A stretch of DNA of 64,000 nt from Coniella vitis (GCA_011317545.1 WUJK01000006.1:992001-1056000), one strand, 5' to 3'; shown: positions 34,816 through 48,403, counted from the first letter of the stretch. The notes: generated by a model not told the origin, from the sequence alone. Numbers and translations: made by a program.

Positions 34816-36909
34816 TCAAAACCTCATTGCATCCGCCCTCCAGTCCTTGCCCGAAGAATAGCCTGCATCTACCGATGATCTGAGTCTCCTGTCCTGTGGT
34901 GGAGGCTCAGCTTTGATGATAGGCGTTGGCGGTTCTTTGGCCAGCACGTCCCACATCCGTTTCTCTTCCATATAGCTCGCCTGCGCATCCATACTGTCTG
35001 CATACCTCTCGGCTGCTCTCTCTGCTTTGATCCTGCGAAACAGTGTCTGACGCGCCCTCTTACTCTGAGGCGGGTCCACGGCCGAGTAAATGATGGCCTC
35101 CTGCGCTTCTTGCCGAATCGCCTCTTCCTCTTCGCCATCAATTGCCCCATGCACTGAGATGTTGTCCAGCTGGTCCTCAATATCGCTGTCGCCTAGCAAG
35201 CCCGCAGAGGTTATTGACGAAGTATCGTCAGGGAATAGCTCGATATGTTGCATGCGATGCCTCACGTTACGGAAAGTTTGGTGCGGTCCAATGCCAAGAG
35301 CAGCCTCGACTTCTTCATACGACAGTGGTAGTGACTCGTCCTTCTCATCTAGCTTTGGAGGTTCTTCGTAGACTCTTATTCCCAAGCGCCTCACGCATCT
35401 TGTCAGAGGCGGCCTTGTGGCAGTGAGCCCGAGCGACTTGACGGCAGCATGTACATCCTTTGGCTTCACTTCGTTGACCATCTTGGGCTTGTATCCGCGC
35501 TCCGATCGCAGGCGTGAGGATGCCATGTATATAGTTGCTGCCACCAAGCGTTTCGTCAAGGTGACAGCAAGAGACTGGAAGTCTTCCAAAGTAGTCAATC
35601 GAATAGAAAGCTGGTCTCGCCCCCTGTCCACAAACTGCCAATTGCCCTCTTCCACCGGGGAGTTCATGAAGAAGCGTTCAGAGAGCGAGAGCCACGTGCG
35701 TAGATTAAGAATGTCTGCCGTCTCTGACCCATCAACCTCCTGCTTGGTGCTGGGTATCTCGTCGTAGTTGTCGCGGGAAACAAGCCAGTGCTCCCCGTGT
35801 ATGTCTTCTTCTACAGTATCCTCCAATCTTTCTTGTCGTACTGCAATCGCGTCTGCTGCCTCTTCGAGTGCCTCACAGCATGCTTCGCTCAATTCATTGG
35901 CAGCGGGGAAATCTGCTAGTGTCAAAGGCTCGAGCTCATTCTGCTGCTGGCGGATGGAAAGTGCACTCTGAAGAAGCTTCATATACTGCTGGACCTCCAA
36001 CTCCCCCTTCGTTTGAACCCTCTCAGCAATTCCAGCGATATTGTCTCGACCAAGACGGCCGAGAGCCTCAAAGAAACGTTCTTTTTCCGGAGGTGTCCAT
36101 ACTGTGAGGCCAATTTGTGAGGCCTGGAGGTCAGTACCTCTAGGACCGGGTAACCCGTACCAAAATGGCACACATCGTGATGCAGCGTGCTCAATGTCCT
36201 CGTTCAGCAGCGCTAGATAGTCATGTCTAAATGCGGACCTGGCTTTTTTTGCAGGCCGAGGGTTTTCAAGTCCAAAGACGAGGCCAGTGCCCAACTCCTC
36301 AGAGGCTTGTTTTCTCTTGGGCGACAATCCTGTTGTGGCTTCCTCGTCATCGCTCATCATCTCCCGTTTTATTAGGTTTGGTGGAAACGAGGGGCTGGTG
36401 CTCGCAACCGACGATGACTTCTCAACTTTCGGCGATTTCTGCCCTGACGTGGGTGGCTGTTCCATGCGCCAGTCCGTCGTCTCGGGCAGTTCGTTTCCCT
36501 CCTCAGAGCTTGCATCCTCCTCGTCTCTGGCGGAACCACTGCTCCCGTCCGACGACGAAAGTGTTTGACGGCCGTTGGCACCTGAGGTTGGCCACCCCGA
36601 AGCATACTGGCCCACGGAATCCTCGCCTATCTCCGGACTGTCTTGTTGGAATGTCCGCATCGTATCCGCTCGCACATCGTCAGCATCGTCACCTCCATTT
36701 GTTGCATTAGACGTTACAGCACTGTGTGACCTTGTCCTGGCGCGAGGTCTGGGCCTCTGGTCTGGTGGCGTTTCTTCGATCTCAGCTCGTCTCTGGAGGA
36801 TACTCATATCCGGGGTAGAGGGGCGGTACATTCTCGCTTCGCCATCTTCATCCAGAGACTCATCCATCGCCCGGTGGCTTCCTTCGCTCATGCCGGAGGA
36901 GGAGGACAT
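34816..36909 (-). CDS. rrn5: Rrn5-like RNA polymerase I upstream activation factor subunit
   Basis: A single exon of 697 aa. The first 230 residues are acidic/Ser-rich and disordered, with a basic patch near 197-224. Residues 270-314 form a SANT/Myb-like domain (TVWTPPEKERFFEALGRLGR, then IAGIAERVQTKGELEVQQYM), followed by a helical conserved region. Rrn5 is a SANT-containing subunit of the UAF complex that recruits the Pol I machinery to rDNA promoters in yeast. The domain order fits fungal Rrn5 proteins, which are larger than the 363-aa yeast protein. The assignment rests on the SANT domain and its surrounding LLNEDIEHAA/FWYGLPGPR block. Another SANT protein is the main alternative. It is divergent from the Irc3-like helicase over a 482-bp shared promoter. 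Confidence 0.75.
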   Translation of the reverse strand: MSSSSGMSEGSHRAMDESLDEDGEARMYRPSTPDMSILQRRAEIEETPPDQRPRPRARTRSHSAVTSNATNGGDDADDVRADTMRTFQQDSPEIGEDSVGQYASGWPTSGANGRQTLSSSDGSSGSARDEEDASSEEGNELPETTDWRMEQPPTSGQKSPKVEKSSSVASTSPSFPPNLIKREMMSDDEEATTGLSPKRKQASEELGTGLVFGLENPRPAKKARSAFRHDYLALLNEDIEHAASRCVPFWYGLPGPRGTDLQASQIGLTVWTPPEKERFFEALGRLGRDNIAGIAERVQTKGELEVQQYMKLLQSALSIRQQQNELEPLTLADFPAANELSEACCEALEEAADAIAVRQERLEDTVEEDIHGEHWLVSRDNYDEIPSTKQEVDGSETADILNLRTWLSLSERFFMNSPVEEGNWQFVDRGRDQLSIRLTTLEDFQSLAVTLTKRLVAATIYMASSRLRSERGYKPKMVNEVKPKDVHAAVKSLGLTATRPPLTRCVRRLGIRVYEEPPKLDEKDESLPLSYEEVEAALGIGPHQTFRNVRHRMQHIELFPDDTSSITSAGLLGDSDIEDQLDNISVHGAIDGEEEEAIRQEAQEAIIYSAVDPPQSKRARQTLFRRIKAERAAERYADSMDAQASYMEEKRMWDVLAKEPPTPIIKAEPPPQDRRLRSSVDAGYSSGKDWRADAMRF

Positions 36910-37391
36910 AGTCCCAATCTAGCGCCGCAAGGCGCTTTATGTGAAGCCACTCGCTCAACGGCTTGCTGGGGTAGTAGGCGCCCTTCTTGAGACATGGGGC
37001 GGCGTTTACCGCGAGAGAATGTCTCGGGATTTGCTGGTATTGGTGCCGGGCTGAGAAAACAATGTCTGGAAAGAATGTCACTGATGACTGTGGAGAGTGG
37101 AGAGTAGGCGGCGTACGTGAGCCCTGAATAGGCATGAGAGTCGAAAAAAGTTAGCGGGCGTCCACAGCGACAGCCCAGCGGCACAGTGCTGGATGATACA
37201 TAATAGTAGTGCCAGCTACACGGCCCCTGGTGCCATCCAACCACCTGCCCACCTGCCCACCTGCCAGCCACAGGGGGACCCGCAGTGGGGCAAAATCAGG
37301 TATGGCCCTGGCCCAGATGCTTTCAGCCTCACAGCCGCCTTTTCTCTCCTCCGCACGTCAAGTCACACACGAGGCTGTGGTGTGCACCGAT
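36910..37391. other. Bidirectional promoter between rrn5 and irc3
   Basis: A 482-bp region between two divergent starts. It contains CACCTGCC/CCTGCC direct repeats near 37246-37266. No TATA box is evident. An in-frame upstream ATG for the helicase lies at 37302. Confidence 0.55.
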
Positions 37392-39583
37392 ATGCTGCAA
37401 CGCGTTCCGGGGGGTTTGAGGACCGCTGCTCCAGCATTATCAGCATGTCTGAAGCAGCGAGCTGCCCATCTGGGTCTTTGCAAAGTCTTTGCTCTGCGGC
37501 CCAGCCCTAACCAGCGATTTCTCGCAGCCCGCTGCCTCGCAGCAAGATCACATGCGACGCAGACAACTGTGCAGCCTGTGCAGCTGCGAGACTACCAGAA
37601 AGAATGCATCCAGTCAGTCGTGTCGGCGCTTAACAACGGGCACAAGAGGGTTGGCATATCGCTTGCTACTGGAGGTGGGAAAACGGTAGGTTTGGCCTGT
37701 ACTTTGCGTGAACTTTTGCCTCTTCTTGCCACTTTGATGCCATGTTCTTCTCTAAAGGAACGGAACAATTCTCGTTGGAACGCAAAGCTCATTTTACTCT
37801 ATCCCAACAGGTCATCTTCACGCAACTCATCCAGCACATTGAGCCCCTTTCCAGCAAGGGCACGCAGACTCTGATTCTGGCACATCGCCGGGAGCTTGTT
37901 GAACAGGCAGCAAGGCACTGCATCAACACATATCCCGACCAGACGGTCGAGATTGACATGGCCAAGACAAAGGCCAGTGGTGTTGCGGACATCACCATAG
38001 CCAGTGTAGCTAGTCTCCAGCGCGCCGACAGGCTCGAAAAGTACGATCCGCGCAACTTCAAGCTCGTTCTCGTCGACGAGGCCCACCACATTGTTGCATC
38101 GGGCTACATGAGGGTCCTCGAGCATTTTGGCCTCGAAAAGAAACGGCCCGACTCGCCACACCTCGTCGGCGTCTCAGCCACCTTTTCGCGCTTCGACGGC
38201 CTGAAACTGGGCGCGGCCATTGACGAAATCGTCTACCACAAGGACTACGTCGACATGATAGATGAAAAGTGGCTGTCGGGCGTTCTCTTCACCACCGTCA
38301 CATCCACAGCCGACATCACCCAGGTGCGCAAAATGTCCGGCGGCGGTGACTTTGTGACGTCGGAACTGTCCAAGGCTGTCAACACGGACCAAGTCAACGA
38401 GGTGACGGTGCGTTCGTGGCTGGCCAAGGCACCTGAGCGCAAGTCGACGCTTGTCTTTTGTGTCGACCTCAACCACGTCGCAGGCCTGACGGCAAAGTTC
38501 CGCGAGCATGGCCTCGACGCACGCTTCGTCACAGGTGAGACGCCCAAGATTGAGCGAGGCGAGACCCTGGACGCCTTCAAGCGCGGCGATTTCCCCGTTC
38601 TGCTCAATTGCGGCGTCTTTACCGAGGGCACAGACATCCCCAACATTGACTGCGTCGTGCTCGCACGGCCCACGCGATCTCGCAACTTGCTGGTGCAAAT
38701 GATTGGGCGCGGCATGCGGCTCCACGCCGGTAAAAAGGACTGCCACATCATCGACATGGTGTCGAGTCTTGAAACAGGCATCGTGACGGTCCCAACCCTG
38801 TTTGGCCTCGATCCGAGCGAGGTTGTCAACAGCGCCACCGTCGCAGACATGAAGGGCGCCAAGGAGCGCAAAGAAGACGAACTGCAGCGCAAAGATAGCG
38901 TCTACGACGAAAACAAATCCCGGACTCCTGACACGCTTCCAAAAGGTGTGCCGCAGCGAATTACCTTCACCGAATACGAGTCCGTCTTCGACCTTATCGC
39001 CGACACATCCGGAGAGAGACACATTCGCAGTCTCAGCCACAATGCATGGGTGCAGGTGCATCCAAACAAATACGTGCTGTCTTCGGAGCACGGCACCTTT
39101 CTCCGGCTGGAAAAGGACACGGATGCCGATGCACGAGATGAGGGTACGCCAGCTTTCTGGCGCGTCTTGGAAACACGGCGGCTGCCCTTGAGCGCGCGCT
39201 CCAAGTCACCCTATGCTACTCCGCGAGAGCTGGTCAAGACAACGTCCTTCTCCGATGCTGTGCACGGCGCTGACAAGTATGCGGAGGACAAGTATCCTCT
39301 ATACATCATCTCACGGCGGCAGTCATGGCGGAATGGCCCGCCGACGGAGGGGCAGCTCAAGTTTCTCAACAAACTGCGGCCGGCTGACGACAAGCTCGAG
39401 CCTAGTGATATCACAAAGGGAAAGGCGGCGGATATGATTACCAAGCTCACCCACGGTGCGAAGGGCCGGTTTGCGGACCTGCAAAACATGAGGAAAAGGC
39501 AGGTCCGCGCAAGAAATGCATTGGAACAGGAGGAGCAGAGGAGGGCTAGGGAGCATGTCAAAGTCGGACCTCTTGAGAAGTGA
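37392..39583 (+). CDS. irc3: Irc3-type mitochondrial DEAD/DEAH-box helicase
   Basis: Two exons, 37392-37685 and 37811-39583, give 688 aa. The 125-nt intron splits directly after the Walker A threonine and joins GGGKT to VIFTQL in phase 0. The N-terminus is Arg/Ala-rich without acids, as expected for a mitochondrial presequence. SF2 motifs occur in order: Q-motif-like LRDYQKE, Walker A TGGGKT (93-98), AHRRELV, DEAHH, SATFSR, then VFCVDLNH, GTDIPNID and QMIGRGMR. Yeast Irc3 is a mitochondrial branch-migration helicase needed for mtDNA maintenance. That role is carried over by family. An upstream in-frame ATG at 37302 would add 30 residues; I chose 37392 because it gives the better presequence. 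Confidence 0.85.
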
Positions 39584-42500
39584 CCCTTGTTTTTCTTTGT
39601 AAGGATATGTTGATCATGACGGAACGTCGTGTTTACGAGAGGATGTCTATGAAGGGACTTGGCTCATGTACTTTTAACGTTGTCCCTATATAGATTACTA
39701 CACGAAGCAGGGCATATCGGCCAGAGCCTCTTGTATACCCTGCTGAACGCTGTACCTTTGGGTTGTGCCTTTGACACTTGCAGACATTCATGCACCACCA
39801 CCAGCCACGACCGACATGTCCTTTCCAACGCATCTGCCGTGCCTCGCCAAAGAAAGTCATGACCATCATCGCGCGTTCAGGAAATCGGGATCACAGTCTG
39901 GGATGGAAATACTCCGGTGTAGCAAGCGATACAGAAAACAATATGCCGTGTGGGCAGCGTTCCTGTCGGTAGAACAAAACAATTCTCGCTTCGGCATCCG
40001 AAGCAAAAAAAAAAAAAAAAAAAAAGAACAGTTGAAAAAAGCCACCAAGCCGCCAACAAGCGGGAAAATGCAACACTGCAGACCGCTACATCGATCCCTA
40101 GCTCACACAAATGCCTGGTTGGAGCGGAGCGAAAATGAATGATCAAGACAAGCCCCAATTTGGGGGGGGGTGTCCAAAAGCGTTATCATTGTCTGTTGTT
40201 GTTCGTAACTGGTGTGGTCTAGGTTGGTTTGTCTGGGTGCTCCCATCATCCATATTGCGGCACCACATCCAAAATCAGACTCGCTCCTCGCACTTTTTCT
40301 CCGACATGAGGCTCAAGCGTGTGTGGGTGAAACATTCCGTTCTTCCAAGAACACCGGGGAGCCGCAACGAACCGCTCGCCTGATACCTATGGAGTCAGAT
40401 GGGCACCAAAAGGTCGCGTAGCTGTGCCCAGCCCGTCTCCCTGTCCTCCAAGTACACGCATTGATATCAGATTTACTGCCCAATGGGAGGTTTCCCCGAT
40501 AGTCTAGCCAGAAAGTGCATATGAGCAGGACAGATTCGGCCTCAAAGATCAAAGAAAGAGGGCGTGTTTCAGACTGGGTTTCTCACCCCAGCCTCTATCC
40601 TGCAAGCATACATTATTGACTGCCTCGATGTACACTACTCTGCTATCTCTTACTGCTGTTTGTTTCTTACACGTAGCAATGATCATCGACGGTGGTTGTT
40701 GGATTCTCTGGCTGTGAGCTGGCGCAGACAGGGAGGACTGGCCGGGCGGCCGGCCGCCCGTCCTCCTTCACCACAATAGCACTTTTCTCGTTCCGCGTTT
40801 CTGGGGGAGAGCCTTTGCGTCGGATCTCAGTGTGAAGATTTTCCCGAGTCGCGAATTCCTGCATGGACGGCGTGTGAGGCTTTTATGCATCTTGCTTTTG
40901 GCATCGATATGCTGCCGGGAGAGGCCTGTTTGATCGCGCAAGCGGGGTTACTTGTTTCCATTTCTTCCCCCCCCCCCCCAATCCATATCGGTATGTGTGT
41001 AGGAAACATAATATGGAAAAGCAACAGGTATATGTGTTTCCCCCCCTTTTTTTTTTCGGACCAATGTCGATTGTTGTGGTATTGTGTATATAGCGCCTGC
41101 TTTGGTGATATTTGACTATGCAAATGATGGGGAGTAATGCTTGCATTCCTCATAAGCATATGGGGCGGGGCTTTACATAGTAGTATAATAGTACGGCTTC
41201 GTAATTCTGTCACAATGACTTCAATGATGATCTGGATTTTGTGTGGAATTGTTTCTTGTAACCAAACATGCAACACTGGTATCTACAAATATGCCAACAA
41301 CAACAATAACGACAAACACCCAAAAAACAAATGATCCGTGATGGTCAGAGTGCCCACTCTTCAACAATCAAGCTAACAAAAGCAAAACAAAACAAAACAG
41401 ATATACAGCTGCATACCCTTCAGCATAGTATCCAAGGAAACCTTACTGAACGCCCCCACAAGGACACCAATGCAAAAAAACTGCAACTTTCGTAGCTACC
41501 ACCAACCACCAACCACCACAACAGTGCCTGCGCCCCCTTCTTTCCCCCCCCCCCCCACGGCCCCCAAATCTGCTTCCTATACATGCATATCGTATGCAGG
41601 AATGGCTTTTCTGGCTGCAGATTTTGAGACAGATCGGGGCTTATAAACTTTTTTTGCAAAGAGGGTTGCATCCCCTTCGAGCTGCCTACTGGACAATCCA
41701 CTTGTTTGCCCCGTTGAATAAGTGGCAGTGTGAGACTTGAAAAGCAGGACTAAGCAACTGCCTAGTTGCACATATGCAGAGCTGAACAATCCATCAGCTG
41801 CATGTTGTGAAAAGGAGGGATATCGCCATCACAGCTCACAGTGACGACGATATATATTGCAAGTGATATTATTCGAGGTGACCCGTGGCAACATCCAACT
41901 CATATGAATAGAGGACCGAGATCATCAGCAAGTTCACGGATCCACGAGTTCCATACCGTACATAGTAAAACAATGTCCATGGGCTGTCTTAGTAAAAAAG
42001 GAATCGAAGATATCTGCACCTAACCCTGGACTGTTGCTGCTGCAAGGGACCGCACTAAAAAACGATGCAAGGTACGAAAAAAAAAAAAGAATACAAAGGT
42101 ACAGCGGTACGAGTACGACAGTACTTGGGTACCTGGTTCTTGAGCAACATGCTAGTAATTATATCATGATCCGCCAAAAAAGTAACAACACTATGTACTA
42201 TGTACACCGCGGAACTTGAAGAGGCCCCCCGGGGTGTCGGCACCATTCTCTCTGTTGCATCCCAGCTGGGGCCCCTGATCTTTTTTTTTTTTTTTTTTTT
42301 TGGTGAGGGCATGGGCAGTGGCAAACCAAAGGAAACCAAAGGAGAAGAAGAAGTGAGAAGAGAAATAGAAAATGGAAGAGAAGAAAGAGCAAGGAAAAAG
42401 AAGGAAAAAAAAAAAAAAAAAACAAGCTGGGCCCGGAAGAACAGGGGAGTGTGCAATTTCAGCACATCCATGCTGCCACGCTTCTATATCATGGGGTTTG

Positions 42501-45500
42501 TTATATGTAGCCAAGTACCATACTTTGCATACTTGCAACTATACACGGCTGATTTGACACAACGAGGAGTGCGTTTCAATGACGGAGAGGACAAGAGGCA
42601 CGACTTGCAGCAGAGAAGGATCTGGGAAGGACCATATCATATCCACCCGTGTACAGAGTACTCGTAGTATGTGTTGTTCTTTTAGGCTTCCCTCTTCCTG
42701 ATCGGTTCCTTTTCCTTGACTACATAGTACCTGCCCCTCCACTAAAGACGCACCTTGATGCATGGCTACGGGGATGATACGAACGGGGGTCTGAGCTATG
42801 CCTGCCACCCGTTGTGATCCATGGTATATATAGGAGAGAATACATAGTACTCTTACTATGTATGTAGCACATCTTCTCCTGGTGCCTTGCATATGACGAC
42901 AGTCTCGAACGTTGAGCGGACCGAATTGGGCCAGAGCAACAAGGAGGAAGCGAGAAGGGGGAAGGGGGGGGGCCTGCTCCGCTGCGTGGAGAAAGAGAAA
43001 CCTGCCATGTACTGTAAAGAGAAAGGAGAATGGCAGGAATGGGAACCACAGCCATGGAGTAAGTGAAGATGAAGCTGTTGTGCTGCAGGATCAATTTGAG
43101 TGCCCTAGAATCCGAGCCCTCGAGTGGAGTGATCGACGTCGAGAACGGTTCTCGACGGATCCACTACTGCTACTTCTATTATACTAAACTATGTAATATA
43201 TACCATGATACATGTCAGGTACAAAACGTGCGTTGTTCGAGATGATCAGCAGCAGCAGTAAAAGGATTGAGGAATTTATGGTAGGTTTGATTTGGAAACG
43301 AGAAGCTACTTCAAGTAAGCATGCAAATCATGGGCCAAAATCGAGGGAAAAGAGTTATTCTCCAAGCTTATTTCATGAGCTCGTACTCAGTCTCTTATCG
43401 CATGGTATTTGTTCTTTGGATATTGCACCATGTCTTCAAGAGCCTCCTGATCCCGGATATTTCGCCAGTCGTATTCTTGTCATTATACATCCACCTAATA
43501 ATTCTTGCGCGGGGTTTCAGACAGACACACAAACACACGCACACACACACACACACGCACACATGCTTATCGATTGGCTACTCTTGTCGTTCAAGTAACC
43601 TTCTAAGTTCTGCGTGTCTGTGTGTGTCTGTGTGACACGTCTCAAAGAGAGCTGCGAATTGGATCCGAACCAAAAGAACTCCATGTATGGATCGGTACTT
43701 GCGCTTCCCAGCTGTAGTGAAACTTTTCTCCCTCTCTCTCTTCCACAGTACTATCTACACACAGGGACACTCGTGTTGTGTTCTGTCTCCATGGCACAGA
43801 GCATGCACTCAGCTTCGTATCCAGCAGAAGACTGTTTCACGGCCGCATGCAGCCTTGGCCGTATACATAGAGCACTGGCCCATTTGCTAGCGCGGGGGCT
43901 TCTTGGGGGGTGCAAGGCTGACAATTACAAGCGAGCAAGGTACCAGAAGTATATCTGGATGCAATGTGCTCCTCTGAGAGGACGGCCGCCACCCGGAATG
44001 GTCGTACTGTGAACAGACTGGCCAAAAGGTTGTGTGGTGGAACAAGCGCCCTACCCGTGTAACCAAGAAAGTCTCTAATCTTCTTCATAATAGCAGACTA
44101 GGCATCTCTTTCTGCACAAGCGAAGTCGAATTCTACGTGATAAGACTTGGCGAAGCAGAACAGAGCATGCAAGTACATGGCCGTCAAAATGTTGGGGCCC
44201 GCTTCATCAGACGAAAATGCCCCTGCGCTCGCGTACATATTTCTACCTGTACACATGTACCCAGTACAAAGAGTTCCTCACACACAAATGCGATCCACAT
44301 ACTCGCGTATGGTTGATACCAGGGATCTTGATAACCATTTCTTTTTCTAGCTTACGAGCCAGTTTTTGGTGACGATATCTTTGTCCTATCTTAGGCAAGG
44401 AAGGAAAACCAGCATTACGTCGTAATATGTGGCCGTTTCCTTTGGTCCATAGGCCTGTACTAGGTGGAATGTGATGATAGGTCATAAAGAACCTGAAACA
44501 CAACACGAAATCATAACTGGACACCTCTGGTTACAGCTCTTGCCAAGGACAACAACATGCCTTTTCCCCATATCCCATAGTAGGAAACCCGGGCACTCCA
44601 CTCACATGTGGTCTGGATGTTGTAGATAAACGGCCCTAGAAGCCTTCAGCGCTTGGTTTGTGTCGATCAGCCCAGGATACATTAGGAGTTGTGCCATTCG
44701 CAGTCTCTGCTCGATTGGAGTTGCCCATCACTGGCTTGCCAAAGAATTTGTGCCGCCGTCGATCTGTCACTGAGCCGCCTCTTTTGAGACGCTTCCTCCT
44801 GCCTTCAACCGCTGCGCCTCGTCGCTGGTAGTGGACCAGCTGGACGTGGCCCACGACGAGACGAGACCTTTGACAGTGACCTTGGCCAGGCCTTGTCCTT
44901 GCGTCGGGCTGCTGATGAAGAAATAAACGTGCTGTCAGCCCCGGCCCCGGCCCGGCCCATTTCCCGGAATAGAGTCGTGGTGTGTGTTTAGTTTTTGGGG
45001 GCCCTCAGCGCTTGTCACGACTGAGGCAAGGCCGCAAGTATCGACCTCTGTCGGGCCTGGTGGGTGTGCTGTGCTGTGGCATTTCCATGTGGGGGTTTCG
45101 GGCTGACTGCTTGGTTACAACAGGTGCTATCACGAGCCACAGGGCTCATTTCCACAACTGCAAGGACCAAGTAGAAGTATAGCGTGGCTGTTATGAGCCC
45201 GCTCTGTATCATTTTCGCTTTTGTGATTGGCAAGCTCTGCATTGGGTACATGTCGCAAGTATTGCAAGGTACCGTACCGCAGTGCATGGTACCTGGCCGC
45301 TTAGTCGCTACACGCGCAGGGACATCTTCCCAGTTTGGAAAAAGGCTGGTGGGGCCCACAAAGGCGACGATGCCCAAGGCCCCATAGCTGCGGGCGCAGG
45401 AAAAGGCGATCGCGTGGCTCTTTGACGCGGCGTCCGCCCGCCTTCCTAGTGTCTGGCATACCCCTGTCTTTCGGGGCCCGTTCCCAACTGCTGAAGGAAG

Positions 45501-48082
45501 CCCCCGGCCCAATGCAATCCCCAAATCCTGCCCCGAATCCCAGGCTTGTGAAAGGCTGCCGAAAACCAGCCAGAAACAAACCGAACGAGCCAGTCGCATG
45601 CCGTCGGCAGCCCTTCCCACACGCTTTGTGCACGAACTGGCACAGAATGTTACACTTCACCATGTGTGCTCGAAATAAGCATCTAGGTCTGTCGGAAAGA
45701 GTCATGGGAGGGGTGAGATGGCCCAAACCTTAAGAGCCTGGCCTGGCGGATCTGGAAACAGAAGAGGGCCGAGTTAGCGAGGGCCTTCTATGCTGTGGAT
45801 TCCAAGCTGTGGTTGTGCTATTTTTCTTTTTCTTCCTTCCCTCCCTCTCTAATGATTCCTCGGCACCCTGGCAGCCGGGGAGAGGGCGTCATTCGTGCTG
45901 TACTATGTACGTAGACAGTGGAAATCCACCTGGTGATTTTGCACATCTGGGACGGATGGAGGGGGTGGGGTGGGGGGGCACCTTCTGAGCATTGAGCCTG
46001 TCAGTGGGCAAGCTATGGGTTGGCAGGCTGGCTAGCAGTCTGATCCATGCCCCATCGCTTGCATGCGCGTAGCGTCGGCGCCAATCTCTGCCACTGGCTG
46101 CCTTTTTTTTTTTTTTTTCCCTTCCTTTTTCCTGTTTCCTTCGATAATTTGATTTACAAGACTGTTGCAATTTTCGGCTGCTGTCTTGTTCTCTTGTTCT
46201 CATTTTGGAAGTTATCTCTCGTCCGTTCCTGGCTTGCCGACATCTGCGTGACCAAGCCTAGTAATAGTACAGTTGAGTCCCAAGTACTAAAGTACTACAC
46301 AGAAAGTAACTAGGTACTGTCACAGTACTTACCATGTACATAGTATGCGAAGTACATGGCATCTTTCAGGCCGATCACAGCCATGCCCTGCCCTGCCGGG
46401 CCCACCCTGCCCTGTGCTGCGCTAGGCCAGCCGCTGTTGCTGGGTGCTGTTGGTGCTGGTGCTGCTGCTGCCGCTATACTTATGCTATGCCATGCGATGG
46501 CTATACCACTGTGACTATGTACTGCTGCTGCCGTAAATGTATGTCTTCCGTCGCATCCTCCAACTCAGGTTGGGATCCTCACCATCTTGTCACCCTTGAC
46601 TTCTTCCCAACGCTGACAGTCAGTCTTTTCTCCCCATTTCCTTGCCTCACCTGCGTCCCCTCCCACTCGCCCGCCACAGCTCTATCCTCGTCTGCAAGCG
46701 ATTAGACGCCGCTACTGCAACGCCCACCAGACCCCCAACTTTGAGAAAGTGGCGCGACACATTAACTTGTCTCGCCGCCGCGCCACCTCTGCGACTCCAG
46801 CTTGGCCCCCGACAAGGCGAACTTCGGGCACGGACATTTGGGTTTTGACACGCTGCAGCGAGGCTTTGATAGCACGGACCAAGCAGCAACAACCACGCCG
46901 CCGCCGGTACTCGACTCTGACTCTGACGCTGTTTCCAGCTGTGTGGCTGCTCCCCGATTCCGACGGAAAAGAGGCAGCCCTTCCTAATAGACGGAGCAAG
47001 CCAGCCAGCGAGCCAACAGCGGGACCCACGACGGCAGCAGCAGCAGCAGCAGAGCGCGCTTAGAGAAAGGAAACAAGGCCCAATAATAAATACAATCATA
47101 ATCAAGAGACACACCACACCACACAATCACAACAAACGCGGCACAGAAAAGCGAGCTGGAATTCCGCACACCCGCAGGCACGCGGGCCATCCATCCATTG
47201 ACAGTAGCACCTCCCTCGACGCACGCCAGACGCCAGGACCCCGCCCCTGCCAGAGACAAGCCAAGCGCAACCGTACCAGCGGGCAGAAGCCAAAGAGAAC
47301 CACACAAGAACCCCCCGTCCACCCACCCACCTCTGCCAGCCTGCCAACCCTCCCCGCCGCCCTGCGCTTTCTCGCGCATGACTCGGCGCTTCCAGTGACG
47401 AAATCGCCGGCTTCACACGACCACAGACAATAGAGCTGGCTGCTCCATCGAGCTACCGCCTACTAGACAATCTCTGAACCCTTTTGGCTTCCGATTTTCT
47501 AGCCCACCGAGTCCTCTTTGCTCGTCGAGCAGAGGCAGCCTGTTGCATCCGCATTCAACCGCTGCTCAGCCTCCTCTTGCTGACTGCCTCAGAAAGACGA
47601 GACCACACACCACACACCGGCCTCGGCTTGTACGGCCTTGTCTCTTTTCCGGCCACACGTCCCCCCAAACCCAGTTGCAGTTTCAAAAGGCCTCACCATC
47701 CAGAGAACCTTATACATAGCCCGCTGGCCGCGAAGGTGGCTCGTCAAATCTCCATCTTTGACCTTGACGTTGCACTAATCCGCACCCTCTCGATTGCGCG
47801 CCAACTTGACTGCAGACACGGCAGGCCTCGAGGTCTGCTCTCATTTCTCATTGGCCAGTGCCAGATAGAGTCGGACTTTTGCCATACTCTCTGGTTGTCA
47901 AGCGGAAAAGCGCCTGGACACAGGAGAAAGAAAGAACATAGGAGGGGCCAAGGAAAAAGCAGTATTGGGGTAACAAGGCCCAGCTCGCACAACCATAACC
48001 GCCGCCACCGTCGCCTCTGCATCCAATCCGGCGAGGAAAAGGAAGTATCTGGTGCAAAAGGAAAGACCTGCTTGCATCCAAG
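39584..48082. other. 8.5-kb gene-poor region
   Basis: No protein gene or tRNA is supported on either strand. Open frames are short, mostly mirrored on the other strand, and rich in homopolymer translation. Contents include long A, T and C runs (e.g. 40005-40024, 40968-40979, 41547-41557, 42282-42301, 42406-42421, 46104-46119) and an AC repeat at 43521-43564. At least eight TACATAGTA/TACTATGT motifs fall between 41178 and 46340. The last 1.5 kb is CA/CT-rich and probably the bem1 promoter plus leader. Confidence 0.55.
43521..43564. repeat. AC dinucleotide microsatellite
   Basis: About 20 AC units with GC and AAAC interruptions. A short TG-rich tract lies about 50 bp downstream (43613-43633). 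Confidence 0.85.
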
Positions 48083-48372
48083 ATGAAGGTTTGTTCGCTC
48101 CTCCACCCTCTCTCTGCCCCCAAAAGCACTGCCTCCCTTTTGCGACGGACCTGCTCTTCGCTCTGGCTTTTCTATTCCGCCGTCTGTTTTATCTGCCGAA
48201 ACCTCTGTTCCTCGTTCCTTGTCCGTCTCTCTGTCAGTCGCCTTGGGCTTGGTGGGTGATGCATCTGCCTCTGCTCCAGCTCCCATGGTCGTCCTGTCCA
48301 TGCGACAGCTGCAGTTGTGCGCGACGAATTCCTTGCCCACGCTCGCGTGATCACGGTCACTTGCATCATAAT

Positions 48373-48403
<31 letters not shown>

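Noticed and set aside
42259..42440. T-run and A-run flanked by GGGCCC on both sides, possible third foldback
   Set aside because: Only the 6-bp GGGCCC is shared. Sequence between it and the runs does not match, so chance is likely.
45015..45620. 201-codon minus-strand open frame
   Set aside because: No family resemblance, and overlapped by equally long frames on the other strand (45335-45733). Composition looks like translated intergenic DNA.
47484..48340. Overlapping long frames just before bem1
   Set aside because: These are readings of the CA/CT-rich bem1 leader and first intron. The real exons are the ATGAAG micro-exon and 48497 onward.
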